Shown one piece after another: positions 22,848-31,746 of a stretch of 37,731 nt of DNA. The notes under the pieces were generated by a model, which made no database searches, was not told where the DNA came from, and saw only the letters and a list, made by a program, of their open reading frames with translations. Numbering within the stretch: the first letter of the stretch is position 1; each line of letters starts with the position of its first letter. The DNA comes from Aerophototrophica crusticola (GTDB lineage: Bacteria > Pseudomonadota > Alphaproteobacteria > Azospirillales > Azospirillaceae): assembly GCA_001939945.1 (NCBI GenBank), contig MOEB01000039.1:1-37731 (forward strand). The letters run 5' to 3'. A program made the position numbers and the translations under genes.

Positions 22848-23055
22848 GGGGACCGCCCCGGAGGCTGCGTGGGTACCACAAGTCCCGGGGTGTTGAAGCC
22901 TGCCCCAAATCACGCCTGGCCGCGCGGGGCCCCGGGGCAAATCCCCATCCCACACCCCAGCCTCCCGCCAGCCGCGACCCCTATGCCCTTGGAATCGGCC
23001 GGCCAGCGGTCTAGTGTCCCTGTCCCTTTTCCGGTGACAGCACGGGCGTTTCCCC
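22848..23055. other. 208-base gap between mutM and trpB
   Basis: It contains no convincing gene. A GC-rich palindrome near 22935-22945 (GGGGCCCCGGGGC) may form a hairpin. I see no leader peptide with tandem Trp codons, so trp attenuation is not supported here. Confidence 0.5.
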
Positions 23056-24273
23056 ATGACCCAGGCCCTCAACACCTTCCGCGGCGGCCCCGACGAGCAC
23101 GGGCATTTCGGCATGTTCGGCGGCCGCTACGTGGCCGAGACGCTGATGCCGCTGATCCTGGAGCTGGAGGAGGCGTACGATGCCGCCAAGGCGGACCCGG
23201 AGTTCCACGCGGAGCTGCGCCACTACCTGACCCACTATGTGGGCCGGCCCAGCCCGCTGTACCTGGCGGAGCGGCTGACGGCGGAGCTGGGCGGGGCCAA
23301 GATCTATTTCAAGCGGGACGAGCTGAACCACACCGGCGCCCACAAGATCAACAACTGCATGGGCCAGATCCTGCTGGCCAAGCGGATGGGCAAGAAGCGC
23401 ATCATCGCGGAGACGGGGGCCGGCCAGCACGGCGTCGCCACCGCCACCGTGGCCGCCCTGTTCGGCCTGCCCTGCACCATCTACATGGGCGAGGTGGACA
23501 TCGAGCGCCAAGCCCCGAACGTCTTCCGCATGAAGCTGCTGGGGGCGGAGGTGAAGCCCGCCAAGTCCGGCTCCCGCACCCTGAAGGACGCCATGAACGA
23601 GGCGCTCCGCGACTGGGTGACCAACGTGGAGGACACCTTCTACATCATCGGCACCGTCGCCGGCCCGCACCCCTATCCCACCCTGGTGCGCGACTTCCAA
23701 TGCGTGATCGGGGAGGAGGTGCGCCAGCAGATGCAGGAGGCGGAGGGCCGCCTGCCGGACCTGCTGGTGGCGGCCATCGGCGGGGGGTCCAACGCCATGG
23801 GCCTGTTCCACCCCTTCCTGGACGACCCCACGGTGAAGATGCTGGCGGTGGAGGCGGGCGGCCACGGGCTGGACGTGCCCAATGGCCACGCCGCCAGCCT
23901 GACCGGTGGCCGCCCGGGCGTGCTGCACGGCAACCGCACCTACCTGCTGCAGGACGATGACGGCCAGATCATTGAGGGGCACAGCATCTCCGCCGGCCTG
24001 GACTATCCCGGCATCGGGCCGGAGCATGCCTGGCTGAAGGATGTGGGCCGGGTGGAATACACCAGCGCCACGGACAAGGAGGCGCTGGAGGCCTTCCAAC
24101 TCTGCGCCCGGACGGAGGGCATCCTGCCGGCGCTGGAGCCCAGCCACGCCTTGGCCGCGGTGCGCAAGGTGGCGCCGACCCTGCCGAAGGACACGCTGGT
24201 GGTGATGAATCTGTGCGGCCGGGGTGACAAGGACATCTTCACCGTGGCGAAGCACCTGGGCGTGCAGATGTGA
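23056..24273 (+). CDS. trpB: Tryptophan synthase beta chain
   Basis: TrpB condenses indole with serine to give tryptophan using pyridoxal phosphate; it forms the alpha2-beta2 complex with TrpA. The PLP lysine is K97 in '[10 protein letters not shown]'. The phosphate-binding glycine loop '[10 protein letters not shown]' and the substrate-binding '[13 protein letters not shown]' are intact. The 405-residue length is normal. The ATG at 23056 gives the usual N-terminus ('...[24 protein letters not shown]'). It is followed by trpA after 25 bases. In many Alphaproteobacteria trpF lies upstream; here mutM does. Confidence 0.98.
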   Translation: MTQALNTFRGGPDEHGHFGMFGGRYVAETLMPLILELEEAYDAAKADPEFHAELRHYLTHYVGRPSPLYLAERLTAELGGAKIYFKRDELNHTGAHKINNCMGQILLAKRMGKKRIIAETGAGQHGVATATVAALFGLPCTIYMGEVDIERQAPNVFRMKLLGAEVKPAKSGSRTLKDAMNEALRDWVTNVEDTFYIIGTVAGPHPYPTLVRDFQCVIGEEVRQQMQEAEGRLPDLLVAAIGGGSNAMGLFHPFLDDPTVKMLAVEAGGHGLDVPNGHAASLTGGRPGVLHGNRTYLLQDDDGQIIEGHSISAGLDYPGIGPEHAWLKDVGRVEYTSATDKEALEAFQLCARTEGILPALEPSHALAAVRKVAPTLPKDTLVVMNLCGRGDKDIFTVAKHLGVQM

Positions 24274-24298
24274 CCGGCCGGAAGGAAAGAAGAAGACC

Positions 24299-25138
24299 AT
24301 GAGCACCCAGGATTCCGGCCGCATCGCCGCCCGCTTCGCCGCCCTGAAGGCGGAGGGCCGGGCCGGCCTCGTCACCTTCGTCATGGCCGGGGACCCGGAC
24401 CACAACACCGCCCTCGCCATCCTGAAGGGCCTGCCCGGCGCGGGCGCGGACCTGGTGGAGCTGGGCATGCCCTTCACCGACCCCATGGCCGACGGCCCCG
24501 CCATCCAGGCCGCCGGGCTGCGGGCCTTGGGATCGGGTGCGCGGATGACCCGGACGCTGGAGCTGGTGCGTGCCTTCCGGGCGGGCGACCAGGCCACGCC
24601 GCTGGTCCTCATGGGCTATTACAACCCCATCTACAGCTATGGGGTGGAGCGCTTCCTGACCGACGCGCGGGAGGCCGGGGTGGACGGGCTGATCGTCGTG
24701 GACCTGCCGCCGGAGGAAGACCAGGAGCTGTGCCTGCCGGCCCTGGCCGCGGGCGTCAACTTCATCCGCCTGACGACGCCGACCACCGACGACAAGCGGC
24801 TGCCGGCCGTGCTCGCCAACACCTCGGGCTTCGTCTACTACGTCTCCATCACCGGCATCACCGGGGCCGGCAGCGCCACGGCGGAGGCGATTCAGGCCGC
24901 CGTGGACCGGCTGCGCCGCCACACCGACCTGCCCGTGGCCGTGGGCTTCGGCATCAACACGCCTGAGCAGGCCGCCGCCGTGTCCCGCATCGCCGATGCC
25001 GCCGTGGTGGGCAGCGCCATCGTCCGCCATGTGGAGCAGAACCTGGACGCATCAGGCCGCCCCACTGCCGCCCTGGTCCCCAGCGTGTTATCCTATGTCC
25101 GCGCCCTGGCCGACGGGGTGCGACAGGCGCGGGGGTAG
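24299..25138 (+). CDS. trpA: Tryptophan synthase alpha chain
   Basis: TrpA cleaves indole-3-glycerol phosphate to indole and glyceraldehyde 3-phosphate. The TIM-barrel motif '[19 protein letters not shown]' has the catalytic E54 and D65. '[13 protein letters not shown]', '[12 protein letters not shown]' and '[14 protein letters not shown]' follow, and '[10 protein letters not shown]' binds phosphate. I chose the ATG at 24299 because GGAAGGAAAG lies just upstream and the longer frame overlaps trpB. The 279-aa length is typical. Its stop is 2 bases before the next gene, which is not the usual accD but an inserted two-gene pair. Confidence 0.98.
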   Translation: MSTQDSGRIAARFAALKAEGRAGLVTFVMAGDPDHNTALAILKGLPGAGADLVELGMPFTDPMADGPAIQAAGLRALGSGARMTRTLELVRAFRAGDQATPLVLMGYYNPIYSYGVERFLTDAREAGVDGLIVVDLPPEEDQELCLPALAAGVNFIRLTTPTTDDKRLPAVLANTSGFVYYVSITGITGAGSATAEAIQAAVDRLRRHTDLPVAVGFGINTPEQAAAVSRIADAAVVGSAIVRHVEQNLDASGRPTAALVPSVLSYVRALADGVRQARG

Positions 25139-25140
25139 GG

Positions 25141-25587
25141 ATGGCGTACCTCTACGACGACAGTGGGTTTCATGACGAGCTTCCGTCGCGGGAGCAGGTG
25201 GCCGCCCGCGTGGAACGCTGGAAGCAGCGCGTGGCCGACCTGTTCGACCGCATGGAATCCTGGATGCCGGAAGGCTTCGTGGCCGACCGGGACACCACCA
25301 TCCCCATGTCGGAGCCGCTGATGCGGGAGGTGGGCGTGCCGACGCAGCGCTTGCCCATCCTGACCGTCACGACACCGGGCGGTCACGTTATCCGCATCGT
25401 GCCACGCTCGCTTTACACCCTTTATGCCAACAGCATGGTCTCGGTGGTCGGGTCGAAGCGGGCGGGCAGGATCGTTGATGCCGGCAGCGATGACGCGCCC
25501 GACTGGCGGGTCTACCTCCGGGACAGCCTGACGACGCGCACGCCGCTGACGCGGGAGGTCTTCGCCGATATCCTGGGTGCGTCGTGA
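25141..25587 (+). CDS. Uncharacterised 148-aa protein paired with a HEPN-like gene
   Basis: The family is not recognised. The N-terminal 55 residues are helical and charged ('ELPSREQVAARVERWKQRVADLFDRMESWMPEGF'). The C-terminal part looks like a small beta-rich domain ('LPILTVTTPGGHVIRIVPRSLYTLYANSMVSVVG', 'DWRVYLRD'). There is no signal peptide or membrane segment. It begins 2 bases after the trpA stop, and its TGA overlaps the GTG start of the next gene by 3 bases, so it is translated from the trp transcript in a coupled way. Position and pairing suggest an antitoxin or partner of the HEPN-like protein; that is inference. Codon bias is weaker in G/C than in trpA and accD. Confidence 0.82.
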   Translation: MAYLYDDSGFHDELPSREQVAARVERWKQRVADLFDRMESWMPEGFVADRDTTIPMSEPLMREVGVPTQRLPILTVTTPGGHVIRIVPRSLYTLYANSMVSVVGSKRAGRIVDAGSDDAPDWRVYLRDSLTTRTPLTREVFADILGAS

Positions 25588-26057
25588 AGTTCGCCGCCTT
25601 GGTGAAGCAAACTTACGAGGAAACCCACGACCATTTGGAGCAGGTCGCCCTGGATGACATGCTGTTCGGGCCGCCGGGCATGTCTCATCGGCCCTACGAC
25701 CGGGTCAACGCCAACAACGCGGCGTACGCCATCCTGTACTTTGCCCAGTTCGAGGCCCTGGTGAACGAACTGGTCGAGCGGGCGATTCAGGGTGGGAAGA
25801 CCAGCGGCGATGCCGCCATCCGGCGGGTCTGGGGCGTGATGGACGACCGGAACCGGCAGACGGTCACCAACATGCCATTCCTGGACAGGGTGGCGCTTTT
25901 GCTCGATAAGGGCGACGCCCTGTATGGGAAGGTGAAGGAATTGTACCAGCGACGGAACGCCATCGCCCATGGCAGCCGTTTGCTGGAAGAGATCGACGTG
26001 ACGGAACTGGCGGTGACGCTCGACGGGATCGCCGCCCGCCTGCAAGGTGCCCCATGA
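25584..26057 (+). CDS. HEPN-like protein, putative RNase toxin of a two-gene module
   Basis: This 157-residue helical protein ends with '[21 protein letters not shown]', in which R124-N-A-I-A-H129 matches the R-x4-H motif of HEPN nucleases, with Asn after Arg as in many active ones. Earlier helices ('[25 protein letters not shown]') fit the four-helix layout of HEPN domains. HEPN proteins are common as toxins, in abortive-infection systems and in CRISPR-associated RNases; some are inactive. It starts with GTG at 25584, overlapping the previous stop, and its TGA (25055-type overlap, 26055-26057) overlaps the accD ATG. The pair is thus fully coupled to housekeeping genes. The HEPN call rests on this motif and helix pattern only. 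Confidence 0.75.
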   Translation: MKFAALVKQTYEETHDHLEQVALDDMLFGPPGMSHRPYDRVNANNAAYAILYFAQFEALVNELVERAIQGGKTSGDAAIRRVWGVMDDRNRQTVTNMPFLDRVALLLDKGDALYGKVKELYQRRNAIAHGSRLLEEIDVTELAVTLDGIAARLQGAP

Positions 26058-26998
26058 ACTGGCTTACCAACTTCGTCCGGCCCAAGATCCAGGCCCTCGT
26101 CTCCAAGAAGGAGGTGCCGGACAACCTCTGGCACAAGTGCCCGGGCTGCGGTGCGATGATCTTCCACCGTGACCTGGAAGAGAACCTGCATGTCTGCCAG
26201 CACTGCGGGCACCACATGCGGCTGGACCCGATGCGCCGCATCAAGATGCTGTTCGACGCAGGGTTCCAGACCATCGAGCTGCCCAAGGTCGTGGTGGACC
26301 CGCTGAAGTTCCGCGACCAGAAGCGCTACACGGACCGGCTGAAGGAAGCGCAGGCCAAGACCGGCCGGCAGGACGCCATCGTCGTGGCCCATGGCAAGAT
26401 CAACGGCCACCAGGCCGTGGTCGCCGCCTTCGACTTCGGCTTCATGGGCGGCTCCATGGGCATGGCGGTGGGGGAGGGGCTGCTGGCCGCCGCCAAGCTG
26501 GCGGTGTTGCAGCAGGCGCCCCTGATCGCCATCCCGGCCTCCGGCGGTGCCCGCATGCAGGAGGCGATCCTGTCCCTGATGCAGATGCCCCGCACCACCA
26601 TCGCCGTGGAGATGGTGAAGGAGGCGGGCCTGCCCTATCTCGTGCTGCTGACCGACCCCACCACCGGCGGGGTGACCGCCAGCTTCGCCATGCTGGGCGA
26701 CATCCACTTGGCCGAGCCGGGGGCCGTGATCGGCTTCGCCGGCGCCCGCGTGATTGAGAACACCATCCGGGAAACCCTGCCGGAAGGCTTTCAACGGTCC
26801 GAGTACCTGCTGGACCACGGCATGGTGGACATGGTGGTGCACCGGAAGGAGCTGAAGGAAACGGTGGGCCGGCTGATCGACCTGCTGCGCCGCCCCGGCC
26901 CGGGGGCGGAGGTGGTGCGCCTGCCCTCCACCGAGGTGATCGACCGCCAGCCCCTGCGCCCCACCCCCGTCGTCGTGCCTGGCCGCCCGGCCGAATAG
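26054..26998 (+). CDS. accD: Acetyl-CoA carboxylase carboxyltransferase subunit beta
   Basis: AccD, with AccA, transfers the carboxyl group from biotin to acetyl-CoA, the committed step of fatty acid synthesis. The N-terminal zinc ribbon has C29-x2-C32 ('CPGC') and C48-x2-C51 ('CQHC'). The crotonase-fold core holds '[17 protein letters not shown]', '[19 protein letters not shown]', '[18 protein letters not shown]' and '[12 protein letters not shown]'. The 314-residue length is normal. The ATG at 26054 overlaps the previous stop (ATGA), so translation is coupled to the HEPN-like gene. folC follows after a repeat-bearing gap, the usual order in Alphaproteobacteria. Confidence 0.98.
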   Translation: MNWLTNFVRPKIQALVSKKEVPDNLWHKCPGCGAMIFHRDLEENLHVCQHCGHHMRLDPMRRIKMLFDAGFQTIELPKVVVDPLKFRDQKRYTDRLKEAQAKTGRQDAIVVAHGKINGHQAVVAAFDFGFMGGSMGMAVGEGLLAAAKLAVLQQAPLIAIPASGGARMQEAILSLMQMPRTTIAVEMVKEAGLPYLVLLTDPTTGGVTASFAMLGDIHLAEPGAVIGFAGARVIENTIRETLPEGFQRSEYLLDHGMVDMVVHRKELKETVGRLIDLLRRPGPGAEVVRLPSTEVIDRQPLRPTPVVVPGRPAE

Positions 26999-27022
26999 GA
27001 TACGGGATGCTGCCAGGGACCC

Positions 27023-27112
27023 AGGCCGGCGACCGCCGGCCCGCGCCCCCATCCTTTGCGTGGGTTGGGGCGCGTAAGCCAAGCCGCCGGACGGCGGCGC
27101 CCGGCGTCTGAG
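27023..27112. repeat. GC hairpin module, inverted relative to 19254-19331
   Basis: A 23-base block at 27023-27045 is the exact reverse complement of 19309-19331 and forms GGCCGGC/GCCGGCC. A middle stem CGCGCCCC/GGGGCGCG (about 27041-27073) and a third stem GCCGCC-GGAC-GGCGGC (about 27083-27098) follow in the same order as in the 19-kb array read backwards. Ends match CTCAAGCGCCGGGCGC with two changes. It lies between accD and folC. Confidence 0.8.
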
Positions 27113-27124
27113 GGGGCAAGCATA

Positions 27125-28444
27125 ATGATCAAGGCCCGCGTCGTGCCCGCCTCCGCCCGGCTGGAAGCCGCGCTGGAGCGCATGCGGCTGCTCCACCCCA
27201 AGGTGATCGACCTGTCCCTGGGCCGGGTGGAGCGGCTGTTGGGCAAGCTGGGCAACCCGGAACGGCGCCTGCCGCCGGTGGTCCACGTGGCCGGCACCAA
27301 CGGCAAGGGCAGCACCGTCGCCTTCCTGCGGGCCATGGCGGAGGCGGCGGGCCACCGGGTCCACGCCTATACCAGCCCGCACCTGGTGCGCTTCAACGAG
27401 CGCATCCGGTTGGCGGGCAGCTTGGTGGACGATGAGCGGCTGGCGGCCCTGCTGGAGGAGGTGGAGGCCGCCAACGGCGACGACCCCATCACCTTCTTCG
27501 AGGTGACCACCGCCGCCGCCTTCCTGGCCTTCGCGGAAGAACCCGCCGACCTGCTGCTGTTGGAGGTGGGGCTGGGCGGGCGGTTGGACGCCACCAACGT
27601 CATCGAGCGGCCCGCCGTCAGCCTGCTGACCCGGATCAGCATGGACCACATGCAGTTCCTCGGGAACACCATCGCCGAGATCGCCTGGGAGAAGGCGGGC
27701 ATCCTGAAGCCCGGCGCCCCCGCCGTGGCCGGCCCCCAGTTCGACCCGGCGGTGACCCGTGTCTTCGCGGAGCGGGCGGAGGCCCTGGGCGTGACCTTGC
27801 AAGCCCATGGCCGGGATTGGACCGCCACGCCCACGCCGACGGGCTTCCGCTGGGACGGGCAGGGGCACTCGCTGGACCTGCCTGCCCCCGGCCTGCTGGG
27901 CGACCACCAGTTCGCAAATGCCGGCCTTGCCATCGCCGCGCTGGAGCATCTGCCGGTGCGGGTGGGGGAGGATGCCATCCGCGCCGGCCTGCGGTCGGTG
28001 TCCTGGCCGGCGCGGCTCCAGCGCCTGACCCGCGGTCCCCTGGCGGATGCGCTGCCGCCGGGGTGGGAGCTGTGGCTGGACGGCGGCCACAATGACAGCG
28101 CGGGGGAGGTGCTGGCCAAGCAGCTCGCCCGCTGGGCGGCGGACGGGCGGCCCCTGGACCTAGTCTTCGGCATGCTGGGCAGCAAGCAACCCCTGGACTT
28201 CCTGCGCCCCCTGGCCCCCTTCGCCCGCTCCTTGCGCGCCGTCGCCATACCGGGGGAGGCCAACGCCCTGCCGGCGGAACAGGCCGCCACCCTGGCTAGG
28301 GAAGCGGGGTTCGAGGCCGCGACGGCATCTGAAAGCGTGGACGCCGCCGTCTCCGCCATCGCGGCCGCAGGCGGTGCGCCGGGGCGGGTGCTGGTCTGCG
28401 GATCGCTGTACCTGGCCGGCACGGTGCTGCGGGACAACGGGTAA
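27125..28444 (+). CDS. folC: Bifunctional folylpolyglutamate synthase / dihydrofolate synthase
   Basis: FolC adds L-glutamate to dihydropteroate and to folates with ATP. The P-loop GTNGKGS is at 57-63 in 'VVHVAGTNGKGSTVAF'. 'YTSPHLVRFNERIRL', 'FFEVTTAAAFLAF', 'LLLEVGLGGRLDATNVI' and 'ISMDHMQFLGNTIAEIAWEKAGILK' are the conserved Mur-ligase-like blocks. The C-terminal part has 'LDGGHNDSAG', where the family usually has DGAHN. The 439-residue length is normal. I chose the ATG at 27125, with GAGGGGG 8-14 bases upstream; the longer frame runs back into the repeat. Confidence 0.97.
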   Translation: MIKARVVPASARLEAALERMRLLHPKVIDLSLGRVERLLGKLGNPERRLPPVVHVAGTNGKGSTVAFLRAMAEAAGHRVHAYTSPHLVRFNERIRLAGSLVDDERLAALLEEVEAANGDDPITFFEVTTAAAFLAFAEEPADLLLLEVGLGGRLDATNVIERPAVSLLTRISMDHMQFLGNTIAEIAWEKAGILKPGAPAVAGPQFDPAVTRVFAERAEALGVTLQAHGRDWTATPTPTGFRWDGQGHSLDLPAPGLLGDHQFANAGLAIAALEHLPVRVGEDAIRAGLRSVSWPARLQRLTRGPLADALPPGWELWLDGGHNDSAGEVLAKQLARWAADGRPLDLVFGMLGSKQPLDFLRPLAPFARSLRAVAIPGEANALPAEQAATLAREAGFEAATASESVDAAVSAIAAAGGAPGRVLVCGSLYLAGTVLRDNG

Positions 28445-28510
28445 GCCCAGGGGCTGGCGGGACGCCGGCTCCCGCCCTACCTTACCCCCAACGATAAAAG
28501 GGGGCCGTTG

Positions 28511-28891
28511 ATGATCCTGGCGTTCTGGTGCGTGCTCATCGTCGGGCTGCTGCCCTATCTCACCGCCGCGCCGGCCAAGGCGACCAAGAGCTACGACAAC
28601 GCCGCCCCCCGCGACTGGGCGGCGCGGCAGAGCGGGTTCCGGGCCCGCGCCCTGGCAGCCCATGCCAACGGGTTCGAGGCATTCCCCCTGTTCGCCGTCG
28701 CCGTGCTGGTGGCCTTCGTCAATGGCGCGCCGCACGATGCCATCGACAGCCTGGCCGTGGTCTTCGTCGCCCTGCGGCTGCTCTACATCGCCTGCTACTA
28801 CGCCGGTTGGGCGCTGGTGCGGTCCATCGTCTGGATCGCCGCCCTGGGTGTCGCCATCGCCATCTTCTGCCTGCCCGTCTTGTTCGGCTGA
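28511..28891 (+). CDS. MAPEG-family membrane protein
   Basis: This 126-residue protein has four membrane segments, starting 'MILAFWCVLIVGLLPYLTAA'. The family-like stretch is 'RQSGFRARALAAHANGFEAFPLFAVAVLVA', with the conserved basic/N-E-x-x-P pattern, followed by 'FVALRLLYIACYYAG'. MAPEG proteins include membrane glutathione transferases and eicosanoid enzymes; bacterial members are mostly uncharacterised. The ATG at 28511 has AAAAGGGGG just upstream and is preferred to a TTG three bases earlier. It stands between folC and a hydrolase gene. Confidence 0.88.
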   Translation: MILAFWCVLIVGLLPYLTAAPAKATKSYDNAAPRDWAARQSGFRARALAAHANGFEAFPLFAVAVLVAFVNGAPHDAIDSLAVVFVALRLLYIACYYAGWALVRSIVWIAALGVAIAIFCLPVLFG

Positions 28892-28965
28892 GCCGCCCCC
28901 TCGCCAAGCGGCCGGGCCTGGGGTAATGTTGGATTAAAGCACGAACGTTCGGGCGAGGAACGGCC

Positions 28966-29838
28966 ATGGATGGTGGCACGGCACAGGTGGGTGAGCAGGA
29001 TGTCACCCTGGCCACGGCGGATGGGCGCACCCTGGCCGCCACCCGCTTCACGCCCGCACGGGTGGGGCGCCCACCGGTCCTGATCGCCCCGGCGACGGCG
29101 GTCCGGCGGGGCTACTACGCCCGATTCGCCCGGTTCCTGGCGGGGCTGGGGCATCCCGTGCTGACCCTGGATTATCGCGGCGTCGGCGGTTCGCTCCAGG
29201 GCCCCGTCCGGCGCTATCGGGCGCGGATGCAGGATTGGGGCCGCCAGGACCTGGACGCGGCCCTGCGCCATGTCGCCGAGTGGCAGCCGGGACAGGCGCC
29301 GCTGGTGGTGGCGCACAGCGTCGGCGGGCAGGTGCTGCCCCTGGCCGAGTCGGCCCACACCGTGGCCGGGCTCTACCTCGTCGCCTCACAGAGCGGGGCG
29401 CCGCGGCACTGGAAGGGGCTGGACAAGGCCAAGCTGGCCGCCTTCTGGTACGGGTTGGTGCCGGTGCTGACCCGCCTGCACGGCCACCTGCCCGGCTATG
29501 CCATGGGCAGCGAGCCCCTGCCCCTGGGCATCGCCCGGGAATGGGCCCGCTGGGGCCGCCACCCCGATTACATCCTGGGCCACCTGCCGGAACTGCGGGA
29601 CCGGTTCAAGGCCCTGTCGTTCCCCATCCGGCAGGTCAGCTTCAGCGACGATTTCTATTGCCCCGAGCCGGCGGCGGCGGAGCTGCTGTCCTGGTACGGG
29701 GGCACGGCGAAGACACACCGCCATCTGCGCCCGGCCGACATCGGCGCCAAGGCAATCGGCCATTTCGGTTATTTCCGTGACCGCTTCGCCGCCGCCCTTT
29801 GGCAGGACGCGGCGGACTGGCTGGCGGCACCCCGGTAG
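28966..29838 (+). CDS. Alpha/beta hydrolase (COG4757-like)
   Basis: This 290-residue predicted esterase has no signal peptide. The core reads 'VLIAPATAVRRGYYARFARFLAGLGHPVLTLDYRGVGGS', and the nucleophile elbow is S118 in 'VVAHSVGGQV'. Candidate acid and base residues are in 'FSDDFYCPEPA' and 'IGHFGYFR'. The order matches the COG4757 family of predicted alpha/beta hydrolases. The substrate is unknown. The ATG at 28966 has GAGGAACGG upstream. It ends 42 bases before hprK and is probably not part of that operon. Confidence 0.85.
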   Translation: MDGGTAQVGEQDVTLATADGRTLAATRFTPARVGRPPVLIAPATAVRRGYYARFARFLAGLGHPVLTLDYRGVGGSLQGPVRRYRARMQDWGRQDLDAALRHVAEWQPGQAPLVVAHSVGGQVLPLAESAHTVAGLYLVASQSGAPRHWKGLDKAKLAAFWYGLVPVLTRLHGHLPGYAMGSEPLPLGIAREWARWGRHPDYILGHLPELRDRFKALSFPIRQVSFSDDFYCPEPAAAELLSWYGGTAKTHRHLRPADIGAKAIGHFGYFRDRFAAALWQDAADWLAAPR

Positions 29839-29880
29839 CCGCGCGTTGACAGCGGGGGGCCGGGTCCCCACTGTCGGGCC

Positions 29881-30360
29881 ATGGTCCAGACCATCCATGC
29901 CACCTGTGTCAGCCTGTCCGGCGCCGGGGTCCTGTTGCGGGGGCCGTCCGGCTGCGGCAAGTCCGACCTCGCCCTGCGCCTGATCGACGCCGGTGCCCTG
30001 CTGGTGGCGGACGACCGCGTCGCCATCGAGCTGGTGGGCGGCGTGCCCTGGGGGGCCTGCCCGCCGGCCCTGGCCGGCCTGCTGGAGGTGCGGGGGGTGG
30101 GCATCCTGCCCGTGCCCTGGGTGGGGGCGGCCCCCTTGGCCCTGGTGGTGGACCTGGTCCCGCCGGGGGAGGTGGAGCGCCTGCCCGGGCCGGCGACGGC
30201 CGACGTGGCGGGAATTTCCCTTCCGTCCCTGCGGCTTGCCCCGTTCGAGGCGTCCGCGCCCGCCAAGCTTCGCCTTGCCCTGGGGGCGCGGCTGGCACAC
30301 ATTCCAGGGGTCCCGGCGGACCCGCCGCCGGACGTCCGGCAAGGCAGCCCGTCGACATGA
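29881..30360 (+). CDS. hprK: HPr kinase/phosphorylase, short alphaproteobacterial form
   Basis: HprK phosphorylates HPr on the regulatory serine and can reverse it, linking metabolic state to the PTS. The 159-residue protein is the short form that lacks the N-terminal domain of Gram-positive HprK. Walker A is GPSGCGKS at 21-28. 'LLVADDRVAIEL' and the HprK signature 'LLEVRGVGILPVPW' follow. In many Alphaproteobacteria the gene sits in this same order before rapZ and the regulatory PTS genes. Its TGA overlaps the rapZ ATG (30357-30360). No two-component genes (ChvG/ChvI type) lie upstream here, unlike in many relatives. Confidence 0.93.
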   Translation: MVQTIHATCVSLSGAGVLLRGPSGCGKSDLALRLIDAGALLVADDRVAIELVGGVPWGACPPALAGLLEVRGVGILPVPWVGAAPLALVVDLVPPGEVERLPGPATADVAGISLPSLRLAPFEASAPAKLRLALGARLAHIPGVPADPPPDVRQGSPST

Positions 30361-31346
30361 GCCCCCTTGGCACCGACCTCACCCCCACCGACCAGGGCGC
30401 AGCACCGCTGCCCGTGGTGGTGGTCACCGGCCTGTCCGGGGCCGGCCTGTCCACGGCGCTGAAGTCCCTGGAGGATCTGGGCTACGAGGCGGTGGACAAC
30501 CTCCGCCTCTCCCTGTTCCGGGCCCTGCTGACCCAGGCCCATGACCGGCCCCTGGTGGTGGGCATCGACAGCCGTACCCGGGATTTCGACCCGCCCGCCC
30601 TGGCCGCCGCCATCGAGGAGATGCGCGGGCGTCCGGAGCTGAAGGTGCGCCTGCTGTTCATGGATGCCTCCGACGAGGTGCTGCAGCGGCGCTACACGGA
30701 GACCCGCCGTCCCCACCCGCTGGGGCTGGACCGGCCGGTGCTGGACGGGGTGGCGCGGGAACGCAGCCTGCTCCAGCCGCTGAAGGACACGGCGGACGAG
30801 GTGATGGACACCTCGGACCTGTCCATCCATGACGCCCGGCGGCACCTGGCCGGGGCGTTCGGGCTGGAGGTGACGCCGCGGCTGCAGGTCTTCGTCACCA
30901 GCTTCTCCTACCGCCACGGCGTCCCGCGTGAGGCGGACCTGGTGTTCGACGTGCGCTTCCTGGAGAACCCGCACTATGTGCCGGAACTGCGGCCCCTGAC
31001 CGGGCTGGACCGGCCGGTGCAGGATTACATCCGCCAGGACCCGGACTATGCCGGCTTCTTCGAGCGGCTGACCGCCCTGCTCGGCCCCCTGCTGCCCCGC
31101 TATGTGCGGGAGGGCAAGCACTACCTGACCATCGCCATCGGCTGCACCGGCGGGAAGCACCGGTCGGTTTTCCTCACGCATGGGCTTGCCACGTGGCTGG
31201 CGGAAAGGGGATACAAGGTGGTAGAGGCACACCGTGAACTCGACCGGAAAGGGATGGCCCGACCGGCCGGGGCACGGGACGGCGGCCAGCCGGGCGATGC
31301 GCCCGGGGGCGGCCTCGTCGGGGAGACGCCTGGGGAACGCAGATGA
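30357..31346 (+). CDS. rapZ: RNase adapter RapZ (P-loop protein)
   Basis: RapZ-type proteins bind nucleotide and, in enterobacteria, guide RNase E to the sRNA GlmZ; in Alphaproteobacteria the role is less clear. The N-terminal P-loop reads G-L-S-G-A-G-L-S-T (25-33), with Leu31 where Lys is expected. The C-terminal signature 'FVTSFSYRHGVPREADLVFDVRFLENPHY' and 'IAIGCTGGKHRSVFLTHGLATWL' are fully conserved. The 329-residue length includes a non-conserved Gly/Pro/Asp-rich tail of about 30 residues. It overlaps hprK upstream and the EIIA gene downstream (both ATGA), so translation is coupled along the operon. Confidence 0.95.
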   Translation: MSPLGTDLTPTDQGAAPLPVVVVTGLSGAGLSTALKSLEDLGYEAVDNLRLSLFRALLTQAHDRPLVVGIDSRTRDFDPPALAAAIEEMRGRPELKVRLLFMDASDEVLQRRYTETRRPHPLGLDRPVLDGVARERSLLQPLKDTADEVMDTSDLSIHDARRHLAGAFGLEVTPRLQVFVTSFSYRHGVPREADLVFDVRFLENPHYVPELRPLTGLDRPVQDYIRQDPDYAGFFERLTALLGPLLPRYVREGKHYLTIAIGCTGGKHRSVFLTHGLATWLAERGYKVVEAHRELDRKGMARPAGARDGGQPGDAPGGGLVGETPGERR

Positions 31347-31744
31347 TCGGTTTGGTCCTTGTCACCCATGGCCGCCTGGCCGAGGAATTCATCGCCGCCC
31401 TCCAGCATGTGGTGGGGGAGACGCCGCAGGTCGCTGCCGTCTGCATCGGCCCGGAGGACGACATGGAACGCCGCCGGGAGGAAATCCTGGCCCGCGTCGC
31501 CGAATGCGACAGCGGCAAGGGCGTGGTGGTCCTGACCGACATGTTCGGCGGCACGCCCTCGAACCTGGCCATCTCCATCATGGACCGGGCGAAGGTGGAG
31601 GTGATCGCCGGCGTCAACCTGCCCATGCTGATCAAGCTCCAGGCGGTGCGCCGGACCGAATCGTTGAAGGACAGTGTGCTGGCCGCGCAGGAGGCCGGGC
31701 GGAAATACATCAACATCGCGTCCTCCCTGCTGGCGGACGGTTGA
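31343..31744 (+). CDS. PTS mannose-type EIIA domain protein
   Basis: This 133-residue protein is a stand-alone EIIA of the mannose/fructose-sorbose class. The phospho-acceptor is H9 in 'IGLVLVTHGRLAEEF'. 'GKGVVVLTDMFGGTPSNLAI' and 'VIAGVNLPMLIKL' are conserved. There are no EIIB, EIIC or EIID genes, so it probably acts in regulatory phosphotransfer rather than sugar uptake. It receives phosphate from HPr. The ATG at 31343 overlaps the rapZ stop. ptsH follows 2 bases after its stop. Confidence 0.95.
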   Translation: MIGLVLVTHGRLAEEFIAALQHVVGETPQVAAVCIGPEDDMERRREEILARVAECDSGKGVVVLTDMFGGTPSNLAISIMDRAKVEVIAGVNLPMLIKLQAVRRTESLKDSVLAAQEAGRKYINIASSLLADG

Positions 31745-31746
31745 GC

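Noticed and set aside
22848-23055. trp attenuator before trpB
   Set aside because: No leader peptide with consecutive Trp codons and no terminator with a T-run.
25787-28090. 767-codon minus-strand open frame opposite accD and folC
   Set aside because: The plus strand has accD and folC with all motifs; this frame is compositional shadow.
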